A DNA stretch of 64,000 bases from Streptomyces sp. NBC_01210 (lineage in GTDB: Bacteria > Actinomycetota > Actinomycetes > Streptomycetales > Streptomycetaceae). This document shows, piece after piece, positions 49,677-59,686 of the stretch; within the stretch, counting starts at the first letter, position 1; every line of letters starts with the position of its first letter. Made by a program: the position numbers and the translations under genes. The DNA is taken from assembly GCF_036010325.1 (NCBI RefSeq), contig NZ_CP108549.1:6386001-6450000 (forward strand). Direction: 5' to 3'. Below the pieces are notes generated by a model, which was given only the letters and a program-made list of their open reading frames with translations, was not told the origin of the DNA and searched no databases.

Positions 49677-52600
49677 TCATTCGGCGCCCAGCGCCTTCAG
49701 TGCCTTGATGAGCTCCCGCATCTCGGACGCGCGGTTCTTGATGCAGCCCCAGTCGGCGCCCCAGTAGTTCTGCCAAGCGCCGCTCTTGTCCCGGTACTTC
49801 TTGCCCGGTGTGTTGAACTGCTTCTCAGCATCCCTGGCGATGTCGTGCAGCCGCTGACGGGTGTACGGATCGTTTCTTACCGCTTCGACGGTGGCCTCGA
49901 CCTCCTTCGGCGTCGCGAGCCTCGCGACACCTTCGACGGCCACGCCCATGATGTCGCCGTTTCCGTCGCCCATGATCGTCACCTCGGCCTCCTTGAGGTT
50001 CGGCGACTTCTTGAGGTTGATGTGCGCACCCTTGGTGCAGAAGTCGCTGTACAGCTGTCCGACGTGGTCGATGCCGCAGAACTTCTTGGCCTTCCCCTTG
50101 GCAGCGAGGGCCACCTTCCCGTTCGGGACGGTCCTGGCGCTCTTGCCGCTCGCCGGGGCGAGGCCCGCCGCTCCCTCTGCTCCCTCGACGATGCACTCGG
50201 CGAGTTCGCCCTTGCGGTACTTCTCGATGATCGCCTTGAGCTGCTTGAGGATCTTCCTGCCCCATTGGGCCTTCTCGAAGAACTTGGCGACACCGCTGGT
50301 GATGGCGACGATGGCCTTGCTGACCGCCGGGATCTTCCCCAGCACCGCCACAAGACTCGCGACGTCGACCAGTGCCCAGAGGCAGCTCTCGATGTCACCC
50401 TGGCCGAAGCAGCGCTTGACGTTGTTCACGCCGAGCACTTCGAGAAGGATCTCGCCTCCGTTCTCCTTGACCCAGTCGACGATGCTCTTGTTCATGGCCG
50501 CGAGCGCCTCGCGGTAGTCGTCCACGCAGGACTGGCCGCACTCGGCGAGCAGGATCGCCTCTTCGTCAGCGCTGAGACCGGGTTCGAGGGGGCCGTCGGT
50601 ACCCGTGTCGCCGTTCTCCATCGCGGCCTTGCGAGCCGCTTCCTGCCGCTTGCGCTCGTCCGCCTCGGCGCGGTCGGCCGAGGCGTCCGCGTCCTTCGCC
50701 GCACCCTCGGCGTTGTTCGCGGCGGTCTCGGCAGCCGTGGCGTCCTTCTCCGCCTTGGTCGCGGTGGCCTGGGCGCTCGACGCGTCCGCTTCCGCGGCCG
50801 TCGCCGAGGAACGGGCGCTCGCCGCGTCGCGCTCGGCGTCTGTGGCCTCGCGGTCTGCCGCTGCGGCCTCGGACTCGGCGTCGTTCGCCGCGGATCCGGC
50901 GTAGACGGCATCGGTGCCGGCCTGCTGGTCGTACTTCTGAGCGTTGGCGTCAGCCTTCCTGGCGGCCGTGGCCGCCTTCTCCGCCTCCGCCGCCGAGGTG
51001 CGGGCCGCCGCTACGGAGGCCAGCGCCTTGGCCGCGTCGGCCGCTGCCGCCGCGGCTGCCTGCGCCGCGATCTTCGCGTCTCCCGCGGCCTTGTCCGCGA
51101 GGGCCTTCGCATCGGCCGCCGCCTTCGCGGCCTCGTCCGACTTGGCCTTCGCGGCGGCAGCCTGCTGCTCGGCCATCGTCTTGGACGTCTGCCCCACGAG
51201 GACTGCGAAGGCGGCGGACGAATCCGCCTCCTGGTACGGGGCACCGACAGCGATGGCTTCGTCGGCCGCCTTCGTCACCGCACTCGCCGCGTCGCGCGCG
51301 GCCGTTGCCGCCTGACCGGCGGCGAAGGCGAACCCGGCCGTCTTCGCGGCCCAGGCGGCGGTCTTGGCCGCTTCCTCCTTCGCCCCCGTGGCCTCCTGAC
51401 GCGCCTTGACGGCCGCCGCCTGAGCCTTCTTCGCCTCGGCCTCGGCGTTCTTGGCATTCGCCTTGGCAGCCGCTGCCGCGTCGATCGCGTCTGCTGCGGC
51501 CGCGTGTGCGGTCGCCGCGGCAGCATGCGTGGTCATGTACGCGGACCAGGCACTGTCGGCGGCCGCACGGGAGCGCGACGCCGCGCCCTGTGCGCGGGTT
51601 GCCGCCGCACGCGCGTTCACGGCCGCGGTGGACGCCTCATTGGCCGCGGTACGTGCCCGAGTGGCGGCGGAGGACGCCTCGTTGGCCGCGGTACGCGCCT
51701 CGGTCGCCGCCTCGCGCGTCTCGCCCGCGGCGGCGGTACCCTCGGCCGCAGCCGCGGCCGCCTCAAGAGCCGCGGCGCGCGAAGCGGTCGCGTTCTTCTT
51801 CCGCTCGGCCTCCGCGGCAGCGTCCCGGGCGTAGTAAGCCTCCGCCTCGGCGACTTCGGCCTGTCGACGCTTGTCGGCCGCCGTCGTTCCGGCGGATTCG
51901 GCCGCCGAGCGCGCCCGCCCCGCCGCGTCCCGCTCCGTCGCGGCCGTCTGCTCGGCCGTCGCGGCCTTCTCGCGCTCACGCGTGGCGTTGGCATGCTCCC
52001 GCGCCGCGTTCGCCTTCTCCTTCTCGGCGATTCCGCGCTGCTTCTTCGCCTCGGCAGCACCCGTCTGCGCGGTCTTCTCCGCAGCCTCCGCCGTCGCCTG
52101 AGCAGTCTTCGCCTTCGTCGCGTTGGCCGCGGCCTCCTTGGCCTGCGCCGCCGCCGCCGCTGCCGCAGACTTGGCCTGAGCCGCCGCCTCCTGCGCCGCG
52201 GCCTTGCGGAATTCGGTGTTCAGCGCGTGCGACTGCGTCTTGGCGAGGGCAAGCAGGGCCTGGCTGTCGGCAGCGGTCGCCTTGGCCGCGTTGGACGCGG
52301 TCAGGGCGGTCTTCGCGGCCGCCTGTGTGGCCGCGTACGAAGCCTTGGTGACCTGGACCGACTGCTGGCCGTACATCAGTCCGCGGCCACGAGGGGTCTT
52401 GGCCGCGTCCGCGATGGTCCACGCAGCGCTCTGAGCGGCGGTTGCCTTGTCCGACGCCGTCTTCGCCGCGGTCACGGCCTTGTCGGCGATCGGGACTTGC
52501 GCGGCCGCGGCCTTACGGGCCGCGGTCAGGTCGGCCGCCGCCTTGGTGAACACGGCAGGCTTCGGCTTGAGAATGCTGTCGGGCCGGGCTGCCCAGTACT

Positions 52601-53627
52601 TCTGGAAGAACAGAATCTGGTCGGCCTGCCAGGCCTGCCGGATCGATTCGAGCATCGCCTCGGTGGCGGCGCGGGCCTGCTTGGAGGCCTCCATCTCCGC
52701 AGCGACGATCTCGCCGCGCTGCTTGGCCTGGGCGGCGTACTCCGCCTCCCACTCACCGTGGGCTTCGAGTACTACGCCGGACAGGGCCCGGTAGTGGTCG
52801 ATGGGGTTGGCGCTGTCACAGACCGCCCATGCGACCTTCAGCTGCTCGACCTCGGCGCGGAACTCCGGTGAGTCCGGCTCCGGGGCCTTCTTGAGGAAGC
52901 CGCCGAAGCGCAGGAAGGTGGCGATGTCATTGGCTGATCCTGGTGTGCCCTTGCCACCCACGCCGAACAGCTCGTCGCCCGCGTAGGGCTTGTACGCCGC
53001 CCCGAAACTGTCGTCGGTGGTGTCGAAGGCGTCGAGGACACTCTTTGCCTTGTCCAGGGATGCCTTGCCGGGAAGCGGCTTGGCGTCCTCGAACGTCTTG
53101 TAGTAGATGTCGCGCTGCTTGCCGAAGGTGAAGGCGAGGATGTCCTCGCCGAACTCCGGCGCGTGGTAGTCCCGTCCGCCCGAGCTGTTGTCGGCGGCGT
53201 AGGGCTTGTTGGTCTCATTGAGCTTGGCCTGGCGGGCCGCGAAGGTGCCCCCGTAGGCCTGGCCCGCCTCCTTGTCCCGGTCCAGGGCCTGTCCGAGCGG
53301 CCCGAAGCTCCAGTCCTTGATCGCCGCGTGGACATCCGAGTCCGTCCCCGACAGCGCCTTGTTCGCGACGGTCTTCATCTCCGGACCGCCGTAGTGCACG
53401 CCCCGCGACACCTGGCAGCGGTCCTTCCGGGCTTCCGCGCCCAGACTGATCCGTAGTGTCCGCTGGTACGGGTCGGTCGGGTTGTCCCCCGGCTCGTCCG
53501 CCTGGGCGGGTACCGCGTACACCAGGCCCATCAGGATCGAGGATGCGGTCGCCAGAGCGGTGCCGGCGATCCCCCGTGCCCAGGCGCGTCTGGCGCGTCT
53601 GTTTCTCGGCAGCATTGTTCTTCGCAC
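49677..53627 (-). CDS. Secreted Ala-rich coiled-coil protein with polymorphic-toxin-like C-terminus
   Basis: 1316 residues. A signal peptide (about 1-43) has basic RNRRARRAWARG and ends PAQA-DEPG. The N-terminal globular part (50-300) contains FGEDILAFTFGKQRDIYYKT. A very long Ala-rich helical stalk covers about 310-1010, with AATEARTAANEASSAATRAR-type repeats. The C-terminal 300 residues have a Cys-containing linker (ECGQSCVDDY), a hydrophobic helix (DVASLVAVLGKIPAVSKAIV) and a final domain of about 130 residues beginning FCGIDHVGQLYSDFCTKGAH. This is the layout of Streptomyces polymorphic toxins; the toxin activity is not identified. GTG 53627 or ATG 53615. Confidence 0.75.
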   Translation of the reverse strand: MRRTMLPRNRRARRAWARGIAGTALATASSILMGLVYAVPAQADEPGDNPTDPYQRTLRISLGAEARKDRCQVSRGVHYGGPEMKTVANKALSGTDSDVHAAIKDWSFGPLGQALDRDKEAGQAYGGTFAARQAKLNETNKPYAADNSSGGRDYHAPEFGEDILAFTFGKQRDIYYKTFEDAKPLPGKASLDKAKSVLDAFDTTDDSFGAAYKPYAGDELFGVGGKGTPGSANDIATFLRFGGFLKKAPEPDSPEFRAEVEQLKVAWAVCDSANPIDHYRALSGVVLEAHGEWEAEYAAQAKQRGEIVAAEMEASKQARAATEAMLESIRQAWQADQILFFQKYWAARPDSILKPKPAVFTKAAADLTAARKAAAAQVPIADKAVTAAKTASDKATAAQSAAWTIADAAKTPRGRGLMYGQQSVQVTKASYAATQAAAKTALTASNAAKATAADSQALLALAKTQSHALNTEFRKAAAQEAAAQAKSAAAAAAAQAKEAAANATKAKTAQATAEAAEKTAQTGAAEAKKQRGIAEKEKANAAREHANATREREKAATAEQTAATERDAAGRARSAAESAGTTAADKRRQAEVAEAEAYYARDAAAEAERKKNATASRAAALEAAAAAAEGTAAAGETREAATEARTAANEASSAATRARTAANEASTAAVNARAAATRAQGAASRSRAAADSAWSAYMTTHAAAATAHAAAADAIDAAAAAKANAKNAEAEAKKAQAAAVKARQEATGAKEEAAKTAAWAAKTAGFAFAAGQAATAARDAASAVTKAADEAIAVGAPYQEADSSAAFAVLVGQTSKTMAEQQAAAAKAKSDEAAKAAADAKALADKAAGDAKIAAQAAAAAAADAAKALASVAAARTSAAEAEKAATAARKADANAQKYDQQAGTDAVYAGSAANDAESEAAAADREATDAERDAASARSSATAAEADASSAQATATKAEKDATAAETAANNAEGAAKDADASADRAEADERKRQEAARKAAMENGDTGTDGPLEPGLSADEEAILLAECGQSCVDDYREALAAMNKSIVDWVKENGGEILLEVLGVNNVKRCFGQGDIESCLWALVDVASLVAVLGKIPAVSKAIVAITSGVAKFFEKAQWGRKILKQLKAIIEKYRKGELAECIVEGAEGAAGLAPASGKSARTVPNGKVALAAKGKAKKFCGIDHVGQLYSDFCTKGAHINLKKSPNLKEAEVTIMGDGNGDIMGVAVEGVARLATPKEVEATVEAVRNDPYTRQRLHDIARDAEKQFNTPGKKYRDKSGAWQNYWGADWGCIKNRASEMRELIKALKALGAE

Positions 53628-53977
53628 TTCTCAGCCTGTCTTCTCGGCAAAAGGTCGGCCCAGGAAGGAAGCGCGGAATCAGGGAACCCATGTGGTCTGA
53701 TGGGTCGTCAAAACTGCTCTGGTCAGAGCGAAAAGGCCCCAGGGCGCACCCATGGGGCACGCCCTCCCCCCCGCCTTCCCCCGAAGGCGTGTTGATCATT
53801 ACACGGGTGGCCCGAAGGCGAAAAGGGCTGAGAGCCGTCCCGCCCGTCGTCCACCTGCGGACGCGCCAAGTGGAGGGGGCTCGCTCGGTACCGTGACGAA
53901 CACGCTTTGGCCGCACGAGCTCGAAGTCGCCAACGCCGAGTGGACGTGGATGCCGGAGCAGGACGGAGAGCGGGATC
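53628..53977. other. Divergent intergenic region, 350 bases
   Basis: It separates the toxin-like gene from the gene at 53978. A C-rich patch (53757-53779) and a weak AGGGCG/CGCCCT dyad (53741-53765) are the only visible structures. No gene or clear promoter was identified. Confidence 0.4.
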
Positions 53978-54646
53978 ATGGCAAAGCCCCATCAGGAGTT
54001 CGGCATCGACTTCGGGCTCAGCGGACTCATCAAGTGGTTCCGCTATCCGCCGGTCGGGAACGAGGCCGCCGGGCTGGACGTCATCGCGAGCAGCGCGGAC
54101 CGGTACGAGGGCGCGTTCGCGCGCCGGCTCCTGGAAGATGCCCTCCGGCTGCTGGATTCACCGCTGTCCGGCCAGGCGGTTACCACGCTCTGGCTGGCGG
54201 GGACGTTCCGGGGCTTCGACCTGGAGCGCCTCGGTATCGACGGCCGGCAGTGGCTGCGCCGGATTGCCGACATCTGCACTTCCCGGATCCGCCGGGACGA
54301 CCCCTCCTTCGCGCCCACCGCTCCCGGGGCCGTTCCGGCCGGGGGGCTGAGCGACGCCGTCCTGGCCGAGATCCGCGCGGTCGGCGCGGCCTTGGAAGCC
54401 ACCAGTGCCAACCACTCCTACAGCGCGGTCCCGTATGTGGTGCCCACGCTGGAGCGGGTCGTCACCGAGGTGGACCCGGAGCTGGGCTTCCGGCTCTTCC
54501 TGCGGGCGATGAAGGCGTTCTTCGTGCCGATCAGTGATGCCACGTACGACCGCTACGTCGCGCTCGGCAAACTGCTCGGCCTTGACGAGGCCGTTGTCGA
54601 CGACGGGGACTTCAACTGGTTGGACCAGGGGCTGGGCCCGCGGTAG
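53978..54646 (+). CDS. Hypothetical protein of unknown family
   Basis: 222 residues, soluble and mostly helical. Segments include FGIDFGLSGLIKWFRYPPVG, AVTTLWLAGTFRGFDLERLG and LGFRLFLRAMKAFFVPISDA. No motif is recognised. ATG 53978 with GGAGAGCGGGATC upstream. It converges on pyruvate kinase across a strong terminator. Its place next to the toxin-like region could mean it is also accessory, but this is a guess. Confidence 0.65.
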   Translation: MAKPHQEFGIDFGLSGLIKWFRYPPVGNEAAGLDVIASSADRYEGAFARRLLEDALRLLDSPLSGQAVTTLWLAGTFRGFDLERLGIDGRQWLRRIADICTSRIRRDDPSFAPTAPGAVPAGGLSDAVLAEIRAVGAALEATSANHSYSAVPYVVPTLERVVTEVDPELGFRLFLRAMKAFFVPISDATYDRYVALGKLLGLDEAVVDDGDFNWLDQGLGPR

Positions 54647-54654
54647 GCAAACGC

Positions 54655-54695
54655 CGAGGGCGGCACCCCGGATCCCGTCCGGGGCACCGCCCTCG
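54655..54695. terminator. Bidirectional terminator before pyruvate kinase
   Basis: CGAGGGCGG-ca-CCCCGG pairs with CCGGGG-ca-CCGCCCTCG around a 7-base loop, 15 bp in two blocks, between convergent genes. Confidence 0.8.
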
Positions 54696-54717
54696 CCACA
54701 TGTGGATAGGGGCCGCG

Positions 54718-56148
54718 TCAGGCGGGCGTCCCGCCGCCCAAGTGGTGCACCCGCACCATGTTCGTCGTGCCCGGGACGCCCGGAGGCGAGCCCGCCGTGA
54801 TGATCATGGTGTCGCCCTCGTTGTAGCGCTGCAGCTTCAGCAGCGCCGCGTCGACCAGGTCGACCATCGCGTCCGTCGTCTCCACGAACGGTGCGAGGAA
54901 GGACTCCACGCCCCAGCTCAGAGCCAGCTGGTTACGGGTGGACTCGTCCGTCGTGAAGGCCAGGATCGGCTGCTTGGCGCGGTAGCGGGAGAGCCGGCGG
55001 GCCGTGTCGCCGGACTGGGTGAAGGCGATCAGCGCCTTGCCGTCCAGGAAGTCCGCGATCTCGCACGCCGCGCGGGCCACCGAACCGCCCTGCGTACGCG
55101 GCTTCTTGCCCGGGACCAGCGGCTGGAGGCCCTTGGAGAGCAGCTCCTCCTCCGCGGCGACGACGATCTTCGACATCGTCTTGACCGTCTCGATCGGGTA
55201 CGCGCCGACCGAGGACTCGGCCGACAGCATGACCGCGTCCGCGCCGTCGAGGATGGCGTTGGCCACGTCGGACGCCTCGGCGCGCGTCGGGCGGGAGTTG
55301 GTGATCATCGACTCCATCATCTGGGTCGCCACGATCACCGGCTTGGCGTTGCGGCGGCACAGCTCGATGAGGCGCTTCTGGACCATCGGGACCTTCTCGA
55401 GCGGGTACTCGACGGCCAGGTCGCCGCGCGCCACCATCACACTGTCGAACGCCATCACGACGTCCTGCATGTTGGCGACGGCCTGCGGCTTCTCCACCTT
55501 GGCGATGACGGGGACCCGGCGGCCCTCCTCGTCCATCACCTTGTGGACGTCCTTGACGTCGCTCGCGTCCCGTACGAAGGAGAGCGCGACCAGGTCGCAG
55601 CCCAGCCGGAGGGCGAATCGGAGGTCCTCGACGTCCTTCTCGGAGAGGGCCGGGACATTGACCGCCGCGCCGGGCAGGTTGATGCCCTTGTGGTCGGAGA
55701 TCACTCCGCCCTCGACGACGATCGACTTGACCTGTGTGCCCGTGACCTCGATGACGCGCAGCTCGACGTTGCCGTCATTGATCAGGATCTGGTCGCCCTT
55801 GGAGACATCCCCGGGCAGACCCTTGTACGTGGTGCCGCAGATCGACTTGTCGCCGGGGACATCCTCGGTGGTGATGGTGAATTCGTCGCCTCGGACCAGT
55901 TCGACCGGGCCCTCGGCGAACGTTTCCAGACGGATCTTGGGACCCTGGAGATCGACGAGGACGCCGACCGCGCGGCCGGTGTCCTCGGACGCCTTGCGCA
56001 CGCGGTGGTACCGCTCCTCGTGCTCAGCGTGGGTCCCATGGCTCATGTTGAGTCGGGCCACGTTCATGCCGGCCTCGATGAGCGCTTTCAGCTGCTCGTA
56101 GGAGTCGACGGCGGGGCCCAGTGTGCAGACGATTTTGGAACGGCGCAT
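54718..56148 (-). CDS. pyk: Pyruvate kinase
   Basis: 476 residues. It converts phosphoenolpyruvate and ADP to pyruvate and ATP. Start MRRSKIVCTLGPAVDSYEQL, substrate region VARLNMSHGTHAEHEERYHR, active-site signature VPVIAKVEKPQAVANMQDVV with Lys and Glu, then VMVARGDLAVEYPLEKVPMV and the regulatory C-domain. ATG 56148 is the family start. Streptomyces usually carry two pyk genes; this matches the copy next to ackA-pta. It ends the pta-ackA-pyk strand set; a 108-base gap separates it from ackA, so it may have its own promoter. Confidence 0.95.
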   Translation of the reverse strand: MRRSKIVCTLGPAVDSYEQLKALIEAGMNVARLNMSHGTHAEHEERYHRVRKASEDTGRAVGVLVDLQGPKIRLETFAEGPVELVRGDEFTITTEDVPGDKSICGTTYKGLPGDVSKGDQILINDGNVELRVIEVTGTQVKSIVVEGGVISDHKGINLPGAAVNVPALSEKDVEDLRFALRLGCDLVALSFVRDASDVKDVHKVMDEEGRRVPVIAKVEKPQAVANMQDVVMAFDSVMVARGDLAVEYPLEKVPMVQKRLIELCRRNAKPVIVATQMMESMITNSRPTRAEASDVANAILDGADAVMLSAESSVGAYPIETVKTMSKIVVAAEEELLSKGLQPLVPGKKPRTQGGSVARAACEIADFLDGKALIAFTQSGDTARRLSRYRAKQPILAFTTDESTRNQLALSWGVESFLAPFVETTDAMVDLVDAALLKLQRYNEGDTMIITAGSPPGVPGTTNMVRVHHLGGGTPA

Positions 56149-56256
56149 AAGGCGGATCCTATCGGTTTGTTTCTCTGCGGAATATTCCGTCTGGTGGAAA
56201 GTACAAATGGGCGGTCCGTCGCTCAGACGTGGGCCCTCATACGCCCCCAAACGCCC

Positions 56257-57477
56257 TCATACGACGCCCTCAGGGGCGACCAGAGCGAACGTCTGCTGGG
56301 CGATCTCCAATTCCTCGTCCGTCGGGACCACGGCCACCGCGACCCGGGCGTCCGCCGCCGAGACGATCCGCGCCTCTTCGGAACGTACGGCATTGAGCTC
56401 GAGATCCAGCGTCAGACCCAGCTCCTCCAGACCCGCGACGGCGGCCTCGCGCACCGGCGCCGCGTTCTCACCGACGCCGGCGGTGAACGCGATCGCGTCC
56501 ACCCGGCCGAGGATCGCGTAGTACGCGCCGATGTACTTCTTCAGCCGGTGGATGTAGATGTCGAAGGCGAGCTGCGCACGCTCGTCGCCCTCGTCGATCC
56601 GGCGGCGGATCTCCCGCATGTCGTTGTCGCCGCACAGACCCACCAGGCCGCTCTTCTTGTTGAGCAGTTCGTCGATCTCGTCCGCCGACATCCCGGCGAC
56701 CCGCTTGAGGTGGAAGGTGACCGCGGGGTCGATGTCACCGGAGCGCGTACCCATCACCAGACCCTCCAGCGGCGTCAGCCCCATCGAGGTGTCCACGCAC
56801 CGGCCGCCCGCGACCGCCGAGGCGGATGCTCCATTGCCGAGGTGCAGGACGATGACGTTCACCTCGGACGGGTCCTTGCCGAGCAGAGCCGCCGTCTTGC
56901 GGGAGACATACGCGTGCGAGGTGCCGTGGAAGCCGTACCGGCGGATCCGGTGGGCGTCCGCCGTCTCGACGTCGATCGCGTACCGCGCCGCCGACTCCGG
57001 CATCGTCGAGTGGAAGGCGGTGTCGAAGACCGCGACCTGCGGAAGGTCCGGGCGCAGCGCCCGAGCGGTACGGATACCGGTGATGTTCGCCGGATTGTGC
57101 AGCGGAGCCACCGGGATCAGGCGCTCCACCTCGGCGAGCACCTCGTCGGTGATCAGGGTCGGTTCGGTGAACTTCAGGCCGCCGTGCACCACCCGGTGGC
57201 CGACCGCCGCCAGTTCGGGAGAGTCCAGGCCGAGCCCGTCGAGCGCCAGTTCCTCGGCGACCGCCTTCAACGCCGCGCTGTGGTCGGCGACCGGGCTGGT
57301 GCGCTCGCGCTTCCCGGCACTGCCGCCGGTCAGCGGCGTGTGCACCAGACGGGACGTCACCTCACCGATCCGCTCGACCAGGCCGACAGCCAGCCGCTCG
57401 TGGCCGCGCATGTCGAGGAGCTGGTACTTGAGCGACGAGGAGCCGGAGTTGAGGACGAGCACGCGGGCGGCGGTCAT
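56257..57477 (-). CDS. ackA: Acetate kinase
   Basis: 406 residues of the ASKHA kinase fold. N-terminal VLVLNSGSSSLKYQLLD, VVHGG (substrate region), FDTAFHSTMPESAARYAID, RYGFHGTSHAYVSRKTA and VIVLHLGNGASASAVAGGRC are all intact. It makes ATP and acetate from acetyl phosphate. ATG 57477 overlaps the pta stop by 4 bases, so the Pta-AckA overflow pathway is one operon. Confidence 0.96.
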   Translation of the reverse strand: MTAARVLVLNSGSSSLKYQLLDMRGHERLAVGLVERIGEVTSRLVHTPLTGGSAGKRERTSPVADHSAALKAVAEELALDGLGLDSPELAAVGHRVVHGGLKFTEPTLITDEVLAEVERLIPVAPLHNPANITGIRTARALRPDLPQVAVFDTAFHSTMPESAARYAIDVETADAHRIRRYGFHGTSHAYVSRKTAALLGKDPSEVNVIVLHLGNGASASAVAGGRCVDTSMGLTPLEGLVMGTRSGDIDPAVTFHLKRVAGMSADEIDELLNKKSGLVGLCGDNDMREIRRRIDEGDERAQLAFDIYIHRLKKYIGAYYAILGRVDAIAFTAGVGENAAPVREAAVAGLEELGLTLDLELNAVRSEEARIVSAADARVAVAVVPTDEELEIAQQTFALVAPEGVV

Positions 57478-59555
57478 GCGGGGATCTCCTGACCCTGGGA
57501 CTGGATCGCGGTGATGGCGACCGTGTTCACGATGTCGCTGACGAGCGCGCCGCGCGAGAGGTCGTTCACCGGCTTGCGCAGACCCTGCAGCACCGGCCCG
57601 ACGGCCACGGCGCCGGCCGAGCGCTGCACGGCCTTGTAGGTGTTGTTGCCGGTATTGAGGTCAGGGAAGATCAGCACCGTCGCCCGGCCCGCCACCTCCG
57701 AGTCCGGCAGCTTCGTCGCCGCGACGGACGGCGCCACGGCCGCGTCGTACTGGATCGGGCCCTCGACCCGCAGATCCGGACGGGACTCCCGCACCAGCTT
57801 GGTCGCCTCGCGCACCTTGTCGACGTCCGCGCCCGAACCCGAGGTACCCGTGGAGTACGAGAGCATCGCGATCCGCGGGTCCACGCCGAAGCGGGCCGCG
57901 GTCGCCGCCGACTGGACCGCGATGTCCGCGAGCTGTTCGGCGTTCGGGTCCGGATTGACCGCGCAGTCGCCGTACACCAGCACCTTGTCGGCCAGACACA
58001 TGAAGAAGACCGAGGAGACGATCGATGCGTCCGGCTTCGTCTTGATGATCTCGAAGGCCGGGCGGATCGTCGCGGCGGTGGAGTGCACCGAGCCCGACAC
58101 CATGCCGTCGGCCAGGCCCTCCTGGACCATCAGCGTGCCGAAGTAGTTCACATCCGCCACCACGTCGTACGCCAGCTCCACCGTCACGCCCTTGTGGGCG
58201 CGCAGCTGCGCGTACCGCTCGGCGAAGCCCTGGCGCAGCTCGGAGGTCTGCGGGTCGATCAGCTGGGCGGACGAGAGGTCGACGCCGAGGTCCGCGGCCT
58301 TCTTGCGGATGACCTCGGTGTCACCGAGGAGGGTCAGATCGCAGACGTCACGGCGCAGCAGTACGTCGGCGGCGCGCAGCACCCGCTCCACCGTGCCCTC
58401 GGGCAGCACGACACGGCGGCGGTGGGTGCGGGCCTGCTCAAGGAGATCGTGCTCGAACATCATGGGGGTGACCCGGCCGCTGCGGGCCACCGAGATCCGG
58501 TCCAGCAGGTCGGCGGTGTCGACATGGCGCTCGAAGAGGCCGAGTGCGGTCTCCGCCTTGCGCGGCGTGGCGGCGTTCAACTTGCCTTCCAGCGAAAAGA
58601 GTTCGGCCGCGGTGGGGAAGCTGTTCCCGGAGACCGAGATCACCGGGGTGCCGGGCGCGAGCCGGGCGGCCAGCGTGAGGATCTCCTTGCTCGGCCGCTC
58701 GTTCAGCGTCAGCAGGACGCCCGCGATGGGCGGGGTGCCCGCGGAGTGCGCGGCGAGCGCGCCCACAACGATGTCGGCGCGGTCGCCGGGGGTGACCACC
58801 ATGCAGCCGGGGGTCAGGGCGTTCAGCAGATTCGGCAGCATCGCACCGCCGAAGACGAAGTCCATCGCGTCCCTGGCCAGTCCCGCGTCGTCGCCGAGCA
58901 GCACCGTGCCGGCCAGCGCATGGGTGATCTGGGCGACCGTGGGGGCCGCGAGCGCCGGCTCGTCGGGGAGTACGTAGCAGGGCACCGGGAGGCGGGCCGC
59001 AAGCCGCTCGGCTATGATTTCGCGCTCCTCGGGGGCGACCCGGTTGACAGCCATGGCGAGGATGTCGCAGCCCAGCACCTCGTACGCGCGATGGGCGTTA
59101 CGGGTCTCGGCCCGCACCGACTCCGCGGTCTGGCCCTTGCCGCCCACCACCGGGATCACCGAGGAACCGAACTCATTGGCCAGGCGGGCGTTGAACGCCA
59201 GCTCGTCGGGGAGCTGGGTGGCGGAGAAGTCCGTGCCGAGAACGAGCACGACCTCGTACTCCCGCGCCACCTGGAGAAAGCGCTCGACGAGCCGGGAAAC
59301 CAGCTCGTCGGTACCCTTCTCGGCCTGCAGTGCCGCGGCCTCGTGGTAGTCCATGCCGTATACCGTCGCCTCGTCCTGAGACAGCCGGTAGCGCACTCGC
59401 AGCAGGTCGAAGAGCCGGTCGGGTCCGTCGTGCACCAGCGGCCGGAAGACACCCACCCGGTCCACCTGGCGGGTCAGGAGCTCCATGACTCCCAGCTCGA
59501 CGACCTGGCGGCCGTCCCCGCGGTCGATCCCGGTCACGTACACGCTGCGCGTCAC
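57474..59555 (-). CDS. pta: Phosphate acetyltransferase (long, three-domain form)
   Basis: 693 residues, the long type. An N-terminal P-loop-like regulatory domain (1-190, VYVTGIDRGDGRQVVELGVM) is followed by a DRTGG domain (about 215-325) and the catalytic phosphotransacetylase domain (365-693; RRVVLPEGTVERVLRAADVL, GMVSGSVHSTAATIRPAFEI, MLSYSTGTSGSGADVDKVRE). It makes acetyl phosphate from acetyl-CoA. GTG 59555 has GGGAGAG about 7 bases upstream; ATG 59573 has none. In the N-domain the usual P-loop is degenerate. Confidence 0.94.
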   Translation of the reverse strand: MTRSVYVTGIDRGDGRQVVELGVMELLTRQVDRVGVFRPLVHDGPDRLFDLLRVRYRLSQDEATVYGMDYHEAAALQAEKGTDELVSRLVERFLQVAREYEVVLVLGTDFSATQLPDELAFNARLANEFGSSVIPVVGGKGQTAESVRAETRNAHRAYEVLGCDILAMAVNRVAPEEREIIAERLAARLPVPCYVLPDEPALAAPTVAQITHALAGTVLLGDDAGLARDAMDFVFGGAMLPNLLNALTPGCMVVTPGDRADIVVGALAAHSAGTPPIAGVLLTLNERPSKEILTLAARLAPGTPVISVSGNSFPTAAELFSLEGKLNAATPRKAETALGLFERHVDTADLLDRISVARSGRVTPMMFEHDLLEQARTHRRRVVLPEGTVERVLRAADVLLRRDVCDLTLLGDTEVIRKKAADLGVDLSSAQLIDPQTSELRQGFAERYAQLRAHKGVTVELAYDVVADVNYFGTLMVQEGLADGMVSGSVHSTAATIRPAFEIIKTKPDASIVSSVFFMCLADKVLVYGDCAVNPDPNAEQLADIAVQSAATAARFGVDPRIAMLSYSTGTSGSGADVDKVREATKLVRESRPDLRVEGPIQYDAAVAPSVAATKLPDSEVAGRATVLIFPDLNTGNNTYKAVQRSAGAVAVGPVLQGLRKPVNDLSRGALVSDIVNTVAITAIQSQGQEIPA

Positions 59556-59657
59556 GCGTGCTCTCCCGTCCATGCTGTGGCGTACACATCCTGTGGATCC
59601 AGCTGAATCCGCGACCCCGGGCGTGCAAAAAAACCGCTCGGGGGCGGCATTGCCCTC

Positions 59658-59686
59658 TTGACAATACCTCTGCGGATAGGTAGAGC
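59658..59686 (+). promoter_or_regulatory. Housekeeping-type promoter of pfkA
   Basis: TTGACA (59658-59663), 17-base spacer, TAGAGC (59681-59686), close to the HrdB consensus TTGAC-N17/18-TAGRRT. It would give a leader of about 140 bases. The region is shared with the divergent pta. Confidence 0.6.

Noticed and set aside
49650..52871. 1073-codon open frame opposite the toxin-like gene
   Set aside because: Shadow of Ala-rich coding sequence; the minus-strand reading has a signal peptide and consistent domains.
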